64,000 nt of DNA from Diphasiastrum complanatum (taxonomy: Eukaryota; Streptophyta; Lycopodiopsida; Lycopodiales; Lycopodiaceae): the NCBI GenBank assembly GCA_029204225.1, contig MU831949.1, forward strand, positions 21,001-85,000. Reading direction: 5' to 3'. Made by a program: the position numbers and the translations under genes. The notes below the pieces were generated by a model. The model ran no database searches, was not told the origin of the DNA, and saw only the letters and a program-made list of their open reading frames with translations. The stretch's first letter is position 1, and the number at the start of each line of letters is the position of its first letter. This document shows positions 34,901-45,101 of the stretch, piece by piece.

Positions 34901-35925
34901 AAGTCGATCAAGATCTTCTTGTTGCAGGTGATGTGTGATGTTGCTCATGAATCAATGACTACATCGTAGTCGCGTTCAGTGTATCTCGTTGAAGCTTCAT
35001 CAAGTATTGTGAAGGCTTCATCATCTCTGTCTGCATTCTTGGGTGACTCTGCAACGTTTGTCTTTTCAGCGTTGTTCTTTCTTTTCGGGTTGAACCTGCA
35101 ATCGTACGCAGAGTGCCCTTTCTTCTTGCAGTGCATGCAAGGTATTGCTGGATTGAACCAGCATTTGTTGGCCATATGGCCTGGTTTGTGACAGTGATCA
35201 CAGGAAGAAGATTGTTGATTCGAGGACTTCGTCTTCTCAAATCTTGGTTTGTTCTTGTTTTTTTTCTTGCCTTTCGTGAAGAGGGCCTTCCCTTGCTTCT
35301 TTCGTCCCTCATCAGCCTCTCATCAGCGACAAGACTGACTGCTTTGTCGAATGTCATATCTGATAAACTCAGTATGAGCATTCTCAATGGCTGATAGGAC
35401 GTCAGTAGAGATTTCATGAAGTACATCAGTTGTTGAGGCGCTGGGACCTGGTGATCCTGTCTTGATGTGACGAGTTGAGCAAAGATCGTTCTGATCTTCT
35501 CAACGTGCTGATCTAACTGGTCGTCATCCCATCGTATGGATTGTAGTTGATTGTGAAGATGCATCACTGAAGCTGCAGTCCTCACTTCATACTTCTGTTT
35601 TAATCTTTCCCATGCTACATGGCTGCTTTCGCAGTCTTTAATCTGCATGAGTAGATCTTTGTTGATGGATGGAACGATGATCGCCATTGCACGCTCATCC
35701 TTTCTAATCCATTCAGCTCTCCTCGGGTCTCCCTCTGGAGGCTGCACCTCTGAGAGTTCGGTCACCGACTAGATGCCTTCGTCCTTCAGAAGTGTTTTGA
35801 TTTTGAATTTCCAGATTTTGTAGTTTGTGCCATCAAGGCTGATTTCCACTCTTGTTTGGATTGTTGTAGCCATATTGTGTTGTCTAGAAGATCACTACTT
35901 AGATATCAATAGTGATAACCTATAG
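31932..35925 (-). pseudogene. Outer copia gag-pol, degenerate
   Basis: Pieces on the minus strand: gag 35765-34959; zinc knuckle C-X2-C-X4-H-X4-C (CMHCKKKGHSAYDC) about 35140-35099; protease site at about 34955, where the usual DSG reads DS then stop; integrase 34555-34283 and 34276-33590, with HSDVCGPM, DNEGEY and a stop between the two; reverse transcriptase 33419-32841, with KTAFLHGDL and FVDD; RNase H 32618-31741, with an ISKLE-like end and SKTKHIPLKYH. Several stops and frame changes separate these. A polypurine-type stretch (GGTTCAAGAGGGAG on the minus strand) lies at 31945-31932. Confidence 0.9.
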
Positions 35926-35937
35926 GCTCTGATACCA
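35926..35937 (-). other. Primer-binding site of the outer copia element
   Basis: GCTCTGATACCA, the complement of the initiator tRNA-Met primer site, abutting the LTR at 35938. Confidence 0.88.
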
Positions 35938-36776
35938 TGTCACGAACAGTTTCGTTTCATTGTCACGAACGATTTTGTTTCTTTTGAATTTTCTTTTGCG
36001 CGGAAGCTCACAGGAACCTAGACACGCAACTACACATCACATAACACATTTCATTCTAGAAAACAAGATGGCAGAAGACAAGGAGATACATGAAATAGAG
36101 CAATCAAATTACCAGTTTAATTTTTAGAGCGCGATCGTCAATGTCTCGCTCGTTGGCGGCCTGACGCTCTGCTCTTTCGCTGTGTTCTGCTCGTTGGTAG
36201 ACTTTCATGCACAACTATTTCATTTCTAGTCTTTTTCTTTTCATGCTCTACTCACACATACACTCTCAATATTTTGCTATCTAGTATATCTGGTATTTTT
36301 CGTGAGAGAAAAAAAAAATTGTTTATATCTCCACTGTGTGGAGTTTACAAGATAGTTAAAACAGAGAATTACAAGAGTAGTTAACGCTAATCAACTAATC
36401 AGTTACTCTCCATTGTTGCTATCCGTTTCAGCTAGGCGTGAAGCTTAATATTCCAAGCTCGTTGAGCTGCCAGCTGGCAGCACGAAAGATTCTTTTTCAT
36501 TCCTTTTGTTTCTTTCGTTTCCTTTTGTTCCTTTCGTTTCTTTTCGTTTTGCGTTGCTTTGCAGTTTTCGCGGTCCTGCAATGCTTTGCGGTCTTTGCAG
36601 TCCTTGAGCCATGTTTGAGCTTCGCGAATCGTTCACGAATCCTTCATCACTCGTTCATCCTGAAGGCATGTTGACTTTCGCGAATTATTTGATCTTCGCG
36701 AATTGTTTGACCTTCGAGTCAAGGCTTGTTGACTTTCATGTTGCGGCAAAGTTGCAGGAGTTCACCATTTTTGACA
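35938..36776 (-). repeat. Outer copia 5' LTR (839 bp)
   Basis: On the plus strand it begins TGTCACGAAC and ends TTTTTGACA, giving perfect 5-bp inverted ends (TGTCA...TGACA). It carries several TTCGCGAA palindromes at about 36620-36700. Confidence 0.92.
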
Positions 36777-36781
36777 TTCGA

Positions 36782-37400
36782 CGATCGTCAAATGTCACCA
36801 TTCAAAATGGAGCTCTTCCTCTACCCTGTCCAACACAGACTACATCACAATTCATTTTAGTACTATGCACTAACTACATTACTTCATGCTCGTTGCCCAC
36901 ATAGTTGTTATAATTGTTGCATGTATATATACATAATGACAACACACTATGATTAAGTGGTGATGAAGGAGTTAGAATAAGAGTTGATGTAAGCATGATT
37001 CAGAGTTCCTCCGTGATCACCATTGTATCAGAATCATTTGATTCCATAGGATCAAAGATGTTGGAGAGAGTGAAAGTAATTCAAGAAGTAGATTTTGCAT
37101 TCAATCTGTAACTAGCGTAGTAAGATCACAACACACAGTACGCTATTACTGTGAACCATTCTAGGGCACATGATCATGATCTGATAGTTGTATTCACAAT
37201 GGCTTAATTCGAATTCTCTATTTTCTTATGTGTGTTCCACTATGATCTCTCACTCACTGATACTTGCTCCACTCGAAAATCTAATTTCGAAGGAAGCATG
37301 GTTGTCTTAGACACCTAGCTTTTTCGCTCCCTTCATGATTGTCTTCGATAAGTACAAAATATTTCTCATGTAGTTCTAAGTTATAGTCTGAATCTATAGT
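36782..37400. other. Relic sequence between two copia elements
   Basis: It continues the target DNA interrupted at 18304. A weak primer-site-like TTGTATCAGAATC at about 37023 hints at a very old LTR element. No gene was seen. Confidence 0.4.
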
Positions 37401-38280
37401 TTGGTAAAGGTCCTATTATAATTTGTTGTAGGAAAAATAGTAATAATTCTTCCTCAGAGAACACGATGAAAGTTTGAATAAATCAAACTAATATTAGTGT
37501 CTTCAATTGAGTCTGTTTCTGGTCTATGTACTAATAGAACAATTTTTACCTTGATTGAATAAGCATGCGGAATTAAGAGACATCTTTAGACAATTTTAGA
37601 CAATCAGAAACAATTGATCAAAAATGAATTTTTATAACTCTGAATTTGAATCATCAATTTATATCTCTTGTAGTCTTATTTCTCTATTGTGTCTCTGATT
37701 GAGTTAGAGAGTGAGTTACAACGAGTAGTGCACATGTATTTATATTGCTACAAGACAGCCTTTTGGCCTTTTAATTATGTAATAGTAGATCTAACCATTG
37801 AGACAGTTGATATTCAAATAAACGTTCTGTTTTCAGACTCGAATATTTTCTGTTTGTGAGTTGTTTGCAACAGTTTGTCTCTTTGTGATAGCTTCGTGTA
37901 TCACGAATTGTTCACGACACTTTGTCTCTTCGCGACATCTTTGTGTTTCGTGAATTGTTTGCGACAGTTGACAGTTTTGAGCTTCAAGAAGAATCAAGAA
38001 TATTTCGTGAATTGTTCGCGATAGGCAACAGTTTTGCGACAGGTAAGGTTTGAACAAGAAACGGAATATTTCGCGACAAGATACTGTTTGTGGATCTTTC
38101 GAGTTTCAACAAGATATATTTCGCAAATCTTTCGAGTTTGAAGCAAGATATATTTCGCGAATCTTTCGAGGTTGTACACGAATAGATATGTTTCAAGTTC
38201 GAGTTCGTTTCTCATCCTTTGTCAGTTAAACTGTGCACTTTGTCAGTAGAACCGAGATTTGTCTGATCGGGTGTTCTACA
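37400..38280 (-). repeat. 3' LTR of a third copia element (left edge uncertain)
   Basis: The inner end is clear. On the minus strand the LTR begins TGTAGAACACC at 38280, right after a purine tract (GAGAGGGGGC). A TATA-like TATAAATACATG lies at about 37747-37736. The outer end is a guess because the partner LTR is missing. The stretch 37860-38190 is rich in TTCGCGA-type palindromes. Confidence 0.55.
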
Positions 38281-41200
38281 GCCCCCTCTCAAAGTGAGCA
38301 GTTGGATTAACCCCAATCTTCTTCGCTGCTTCTCAAACAAAGCTTTACTGAGTGGCTTTGTAAAGATATCAGCTGTCATTTCCTCTATAGGTATGAAGAC
38401 TGTCTTCAATATCTTCTTTTCGACTAAGTCCCGAATTACATGATACTTGATAGCTATATGTTTCGTTTTCGAATGAAACACATGATCTTTCGTAACATAG
38501 ATTGCTGAAGTGTTATCCCTTAACAAGACATAAGATTCAGAAATAGTGTCACGAAACTCTTCCAACATTTGTTTGATCCATATCAACTTGTTTGCCATCT
38601 TGGCCGCTGCTACATATTCGGCCTCACAGGAAGATTGAGCTACTGTTGTTTGCTTCTTGCTTATCGAGAGTATGGCTGCACCAGATGCTAGAGTACAACC
38701 TCCTGAAATACTTTTGCTATCATCTTTCATGGATGCCCAACTTGCATCACTGTAAGATTTGATCCGAAATCCAGCTTCCTTTGAATAACACAGTCCATAG
38801 CCTTTCATTTACTAGAGATATTGTACTACTCTCTTCGCTAACTTCCAATGCAACGATTCTGGATTCTGATTAAATTGGATCAGCCTGTCTATATCAGGTC
38901 TGGTTTTGTCTGCAAGATACAACAATGATCCAATCAGCCTGCGATAGGGTGTATTGGCCATTCGCTTCTCTTCCTCGAGAGTCTGCGGACAATATGCCTT
39001 GCTCAGTATTGTTCCAGGTATCATGGGAGTATGCATACCTTGCATTTGAGCATGTTGAAGTTTTCAATGATTTTCCGAGTGTACTTTTGTTGGTGAAGAT
39101 ACAACTTACCACATTCAAAGTCTCTTTCGATCTGCAAGCCTAGATAGATTTTTGCTTCTCCTAGGTCAACGATCTCAAATATTCCAGAAATGTCTCTTTT
39201 GACATCTGAAATTAATTTATCTTTTCTTGAGAAGATAAACATGTCGTCAACATAAATAGCTAGAATGATTATTTCATTTTGGACATGCTTGATATAGACA
39301 TTCGATTCAGCGAATAGAGGTTCGAAGCCTAAGGAACGTAGTGCTTCGTCTTTCTTTCTATATCATTGTCTGGCTGCTTGTTTCAAACCGTAGATGCTTT
39401 TATTCATGTGACATCCAAATTCTGGATATTCTTGGCTTATAAAACCAGGTGGTCTGTCCATGAATAAATCTTCTTCTAATTCTACATGCAAGAAAGCAGT
39501 TTTCTCATCCACAATATGGATTTTCAGATCATGAGCCACTGCATAAGCAAATAACAAAGGAATTGATGTGTATTTGACTACCGGTGAGAAAGTATCAATG
39601 TAGTTGATCCCATATTTCTGTAAAAAACCTTTCGCAACCAACCTTGCTTTGTATATGATGTTTTTACCATCAGGTTTTGTTTTGATCTTGTAGATCCACT
39701 TGCATTTGACTCGTTTTCTTCCATCGGGTATAGGTGTAAGTGTCCATACATTGTTCTTATACATGGATGACATTTCGTCCTCCATTGTTTGAATCCAGTG
39801 ATCTTTATCTGGTCCATCAATAGTTTCCTTGAAATTGAGGTTCGTCTGAAAAATCACAAAATTCGATGGCTATATTTGTTGAAACATCCTAACCAAACCT
39901 TATTGGTGGTTTTTGTTGTCTTTGGACTCATTCTCTCTCTACCCGAGTTATTCATGCTTGATTTTCTCTCTAAACCCGAGAGCAACCTTTTTTTTTCCAT
40001 ACTGAACACTTAGAATTATTTCTGACATTCATTTCTCATAGTGAAGAGATAGATTTTTTCATCAGATGTATGCCATTGTGCTCTTGCCTTAGATTTTTCA
40101 AGCCTACTGTTCTTTGATCAATCTTGTGCAATCATAACACCTCAGTAAGATCCTGTAAGGTGTGTGGTGAAGCTCACACGTGCTAAAAACTTCACAATAA
40201 TTTCTGAGAATTTCATAGCCGACTAAATCATTGTCTGCTATGTGCTTTGACTCATCGAATTTGACATCTCGAACAATTTTTATTGTGCCAGTTTCAGGTA
40301 TGACAAATGTAACTTGAATCCTACCAGAAAATCTTATTCTGTCTTTTCATCGAGTTTCTTTCTCAATTTGTCTGGTATGTGCATATAAACTATGCATATG
40401 AATGTCCGAACATGTGCTAGATTTGGCTTTGACTTCCACCTTATCTCATGAGGAGTTTTATCCGGTATTTGAGATTTCAGAATTCGATTCTGAAGATAAT
40501 CTGATGTAGCCACTGCTTCTGCCCACAACTATTTTGGTGCTTTCGCATGAGCCATCATACAGCTAGCAGCTTCCATAAGCGTATGATTCCTTCGTTCAGC
40601 TATTCCATTGTGCTGAGGTGTGTATGATGCAGTCTTCGTATGCATAATACCTCGATTAGTACAGTATGCTTTAAATTCGTTGGAAATATACTCACCTCCA
40701 TGATCTGTGCGAATTTTCTTCAACTTATTACATGTCTGCTTCTCAGCCCAATTCGTATACTTAACGAATTTCTTGAAAACCTCAGATTTTGTACGAATAA
40801 AATATAGTACAGTGAACTTGCTGAAATCATCAATAAACGTAATGAAGTATTTTGCATCACCTAAAGACAATACTCCGAATGGTCCATAAATATATGAATG
40901 CACAATTTTCAGTACCTTGGTTGCTTTATAAACATCTTTACTAAAAGGTAATCTAGTCATTTTGCCTTTAAGATAGGATTCGCAGGTAGTTCGAATATCT
41001 CGACTTTTGATTTTGACTCCTTCGATTTTTCTCTTGTTGGCTTTGTACAAGGCTTCCATGTTCATGTGACATGGCCTCTTCTGCCACAAAATATTTGTTG
41101 ATTCTTGAGTTTGATTCGCTTGTTCAACTTGAGTTTGAATGTTCAAGCGATACAAATTTCCTTCTCTGTTGCCTTTAGCAACTAGGTTGTCAAAATCTTC

Positions 41201-41460
41201 ATCGAATTATTTACAAGGTTACTGACATTCCTATATCGACTATCTTTGCTACGGATAGAAGATCTTTATCAAGAGTAGGGACATAGAGAACTTCTTCCAG
41301 TTTCTTGTCACCCTGATTCGTGTCCAACCATAGTACACTAAATCCATCAACTACATGTTTAGAATCGTCTCCAAGTATAATGAATCTCGAATAATTCGTC
41401 TTCTTGTGCTCCTAGACGAGATAAACATACTGTATGAGTATCTAGAATGATTTGAAATTA
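38212..41460 (-). pseudogene. Third copia element, pol region, degenerate and 5'-truncated
   Basis: Minus-strand order: protease part 41440-41200 (the aspartate site is ruined, reading LDTHT where LDTGA is expected); integrase 41155-40334, with FITFIDDFSKF, RTDHGGEY and NGIAERRN; reverse transcriptase 39857-39021, with KTAFLHVEL and YVDDM near 39250; RNase H 39045-38212, with SYSDASWA, SSCEAEYVAAA and SKTKHIAIKYH, whose frame ends inside the LTR. Gag, the primer site and the 5' LTR are missing. Stops at about 40530 and 38810 and several frameshifts make it inactive. The variable linker at 39860-40330 has no recognised domain. Confidence 0.9.
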
Positions 41461-42161
41461 TGCATAGTAAGTGGCAGTGGCATTTTGACAATTAGCCACA
41501 AGGTTCCACTATTATATGCACAAAGGCCATTGATTTTGTAAAAGCCTTTGATGACAAGTACACATGTGTGTAGTAGAATCCCAAAATCAAGGTGAACAAA
41601 TGAAAGAATTATCACTATTTTTTGGGCTTGTGCTAAGGAAAATCGAGATCCTTTGAGAATGATTCTTTTAATTGTTCCAAGAATATACTTTTGTAGAAGG
41701 TTGAAAGATGTTGACCAAAAACAAGAAAATTGTTTTATTTTGTAGGAAAATGTTATGTTTAATGTATAATTTATGTGATTTAAAACCTTTAATAATGTAG
41801 TACTTAAGATTCATTGAGCTCAACAAATGAAATCATGAAATCATAGATGGTTTGAATGTTGTGAGAGTCCTAATTTCTATCTTTAGAAAGTCTTGATTTT
41901 GCAAGATTGTTAAGTCCATAATCTTGATTTGGATATTCGCTACTCCAATAGGAGGATTTATCACTTGGTGTACTTTGGAAACTAAGATGTTATTTTGGAG
42001 TAGAGATAAACAATCAAAAAATCATTCTATCTTTTAATACTCATTCGGAATGAAAGTCTCTAACTGAGGATTAAGATTTTTGGATAATTGTTGAAAGTTA
42101 AAGAATCTATTTTAATGATTTTACTTTATCTTTAGACAATACATGTTTAAGGGGAGAAGAA
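41461..42161 (+). mobile_element. Non-coding interior relic ending in a polypurine tract
   Basis: AT-rich, without an ORF. It ends TTTAAGGGGAGAAGAA just before an LTR-like TGTTAG at 42162. This matches in style the end of the interior at 24676 (TTTAAGGAGAGAAAAT), so it is probably the 3' end of a relative of the element at 18309. Confidence 0.5.
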
Positions 42162-42480
42162 TGTTAGATCCACATGCTGTACAAAGGATTTGGAATAATC
42201 TTGATGCGGATATTCAGTGTTCCAATGTTTGAGCTTATTAGTTACACCTAGAATCAATTCCAATTCAAGGCCAGTTTCATGACTAATGAACTTGAGAGGA
42301 CCCTTTCCATAGTGACATGTGGAGCAATGCATGGCACATGATAGTTATATGCATGGAGAGAGAATCAATAGTAACTCGTGCTTAGCTATTGCTTAAGATG
42401 TAAGATTCCCACTAGCAACTCCACTTCCTTCTTCCACACTACAAATGATCATCTTAAGTTGTGGGATGGTAGTATGTAAA
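42162..42480 (+). repeat. LTR relic, same family as 18309/24690
   Basis: It shares AAGGCCAGTTTCATGACTAA, TGAACTTGAGAGGACCC and GGAGCAATGCATG-like blocks, in the same order, with the LTR at 18309-18786, but is much diverged. Its right end is not defined. Confidence 0.6.
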
Positions 42481-42498
42481 GAAGATAGAACAAGTGAA

Positions 42499-42909
42499 TA
42501 AGGTTGGTTTCACACTAGAGTGTTTGGCAAGTCCCAAGGTCAAATTGGAGTCATCCCATTGGTCTAGGGAGGAAAAATGGGTCTCCCCCCCCCTTTTAGA
42601 CTTAGCTTGAGTTGCCACCATGGGGCAGATGAGGTGGCATGGGACCCATGCCACGTAAGGGAGACTCAAGCCCATTGTTTGGGCTTGGGGACATTGCTAG
42701 GCATGTTGAGTTGCCAAGGGCAACTTCACAAAAATGGACCAATCAGATTATATGGTTCAAACTGGCGAATCAAATTGCGCCCCTTCATTTGGCACTTGCC
42801 GACTAAGTCTGAAAGGGGGGTTGTGGTCCATTGCCCGTCAACTCACAACCCAAAGTTCAAGTCAAAGCGCCAGGCAAAGGGACTTGCCACTAGTCTGAAA
42901 CCGCCCTAA
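42499..42909. mobile_element. Tourist-like (PIF/Harbinger) MITE, 405 bp
   Basis: Inverted ends at 42502 (GGTTGGTTTCACACTAG) and, read from the other strand, at 42906 (GGGCGGTTTCAGACTAG), each followed by TGGCAAGTCCC within a few bases. The flanking trinucleotide TAA at 42499-42501 and 42907-42909 is the target duplication typical of PIF/Harbinger elements. It has no coding capacity. It lies 0.5 kb upstream of the HIP start codon. Confidence 0.75.
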
Positions 42910-43207
42910 GCCATGGTTGCACTGCACATTTGCACCCAGCCTGGATCCTGCCCTCCCTCGATGAGTGTACATAGGCCCTTATCCACTCATGGAGCGGGTC
43001 CCCTTCCTCTTTCACACTCCAAAGTGCACAATTTTTTAATGGCCAAACTGTGCCAAAGGATAAACAACAAAAAGAAAAAAGGCCTGGAAAGTTCGGAGTT
43101 TCCCGGATTAGGCTTACAGTCCTAGATACCCACCCCCGTACCTTAATGCCACCCGGTGATGTAAATCTCTTGACCGTTAGATTTAATCGTTAGCTTCAAG
43201 GTTCTGC

Positions 43208-43213
43208 CACGTG
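43208..43213. promoter_or_regulatory. G-box CACGTG upstream of HIP
   Basis: Within GCCACGTGGTC, 205 bp before the start codon. G-boxes are bound by plant bZIP and bHLH factors and, in the form ACGTGGC/T, by ABA-responsive bZIPs. Confidence 0.5.
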
Positions 43214-43243
43214 GTCAAAATCATCTGTAAAGATATAGTGCGA

Positions 43244-43249
43244 CACGTG
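43244..43249. promoter_or_regulatory. Second G-box CACGTG upstream of HIP
   Basis: Within GACACGTGGCGG, exactly 36 bp after the first. ACGTGGC is the ABA-response core. Two such sites close together are typical of functional ABRE pairs, but activity is inferred. Confidence 0.55.
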
Positions 43250-43417
43250 GCGGGGATCCAATTGGTTGGCCAAAGATACTCCGTGTCAGGAAGCCCGTCG
43301 GTAAATTTTCCAGCTGCAAGACGCAGAAAAGGAAAGAACGAAAGAGAAAACATTATGAAGAAGGATTAGGAAGGAGGGAGATAAGAGTAAAGGAAGCGAG
43401 AAATCGAGGGAGGAGGG
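43250..43417 (+). promoter_or_regulatory. Probable core promoter and 5' UTR of HIP
   Basis: A purine-rich leader (AAGGAAAGAACGAAAGAG and following) precedes the start codon. No clear TATA box was seen. The transcription start is not fixed. Confidence 0.45.
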
Positions 43418-43527
43418 ATGGATGCAAGGAAAGCGATGGAGCTGAAACTATTTGTGCAGCAGCTGGAGGCGAATCCATCCGTCCTGCAGGATCCACAGCT
43501 GCGCTTCTTTCGCAATTATCTGGAAAA
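43418..43527 (+). CDS. HIP1: HIP exon 1 (start codon)
   Basis: Residues 1-36 plus two bases. It begins [20 protein letters not shown] and encodes the dimerisation helix pair with LRFFRNYLE. Donor GTATTG; splicing completes the Lys codon. Confidence 0.93.
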
Positions 43528-45036
43528 GTATTGAAGCCTTGAACTATTGTCCGATCTTTAAGTTAACGTTCCTTCGTTTAGTTTGCACTTATGCAGACTT
43601 TTGTGTTTCTGGATTAGATGACATTTCTCAGCTTTTGCCATCATATGAAATACATTGAGCTTATCTATAATGTCATGCACTGTTATACGGTTCTTACTAT
43701 AATATCGGATTGTGTGATGCAAACTGAATCAGTCTTTCAATCTGTTCAATGGTGGTTTGATCCCAAGCCTGCTTTTGAACTTGCATTTCACTTTAAAAAG
43801 TGGCGGGTAGGGTACTGCCCTTTCGAAGATAAACGTTGAAAATCTTTGTCCGTTTTTAGCTTCTTTAAGATCGGTAACGAGGTAGTCCCTGTTTTCACCT
43901 ACAAGTTCGTTAAAGCTTTGAGATGCCATTGACCATTACAATATCAGTACTGGTATCAGAGCATTAATACGTGTTTAGAACCTTTCATTTTGTTGTGGAC
44001 CTGGTTCACGATCTTTCCTTCAACGATATACATGTGTAAAAGGACTTTACCTTTACTCCTCCTCCTCGCATCAAGTGAAATGTTGTGTGAACTTCACCTG
44101 TAGTATATGCAAGGATAAACGGCCACGACATTGTTTGTTCTGCAGACAAGCAGCTTGTCTTCAAGCAAATGTTTACCTGTTCGTTGTTCACAAATTTTAT
44201 CAGTCCAGTTGCATGCACTGTAAGTTGAATTGCGGCTTTTTTAATCAATGTTAGAAACAAGATTATACAATATTAAAAATAGGATAAAAAGGGACATTAA
44301 AACTTGTGCAAGTCAATATGTAGTGGCCAGTCTGTGACAACTTTTTTGTAAGTCTTGTTGAACAAATTCGATTGTGCCCTGCAACAGACCATCTGCGCAA
44401 CTCATGAAGGGGAGTAAGTGTAAACACATCATTTTATGGCTGTGTTGTGGAGATTTGTTTTGGAAATTTGAGGGTCAACTTGTTATTCACAGCAATTTTG
44501 AGGCTATTTAAGATTAGGTGGCGGAAAGTTCCAGAAGACCTTTGAGATGTTTGCTTCAGTGACAAAAACAGCAAACGAACATTTACTTAGTTCCTTTGCT
44601 TTAGAGGCATGTATATTCATTGTAGAGTGGTTGTAAGTATACGAAGAAGTTGCGCATCACATCGGAGAAACCTAGCTTACCAGTTCATTTAGGGTTCACT
44701 GCAGAATTGGCGTAGTTCAGTGCATTGAACTAGGGATGGAGGCAGGCATAGCTGAACAAAGATCGTTAGTGTTATGTACACAAAGGAATAATAAACTAGT
44801 TTCATCAACGATGGCGAGCTCTTGGAGGAAGGTCACTTGTATATTTTTGTTGTGGTTGGAAGTTGTGTATAACATGCATAGAACCCACGGTTCCACGGTT
44901 CGAACCGTGGGTTCTGGGAACCGTGGAAGGAACCGTACCACGGTTCCTTGAACCGTGGTACGGTTCATGTAAAAAAATAATTAATTAATTAATTTTCCTA
45001 AATTCCCCCTCAAAACCCCTCAAAGCTAGTTTTTGT

Positions 45037-45101
<65 letters not shown>

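Larger units (their letters stand above)
25265..36781 (-). mobile_element. Degenerate minus-strand Ty1/copia element, split by a nested copia
   Basis: The element runs 25270-36776 with target duplication TTCGA at 25265-25269 and 36777-36781. The 5' LTR is on the right (35938-36776). The 3' LTR is on the left and is cut in two by the insertion at 25674-31528. The interior (31932-35937) reads in copia order on the minus strand: primer site, gag, zinc knuckle, protease, integrase, reverse transcriptase, RNase H. Stops and frameshifts break every domain, so it is dead. Confidence 0.93.

Noticed and set aside
32312-35394. Plus-strand ORFs over the outer copia interior
   Set aside because: Shadows of the minus-strand gag-pol frames.
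42577-42909. 110-codon plus-strand ORF
   Set aside because: It lies wholly within the Tourist-like MITE and ends at its border. Chance ORF.
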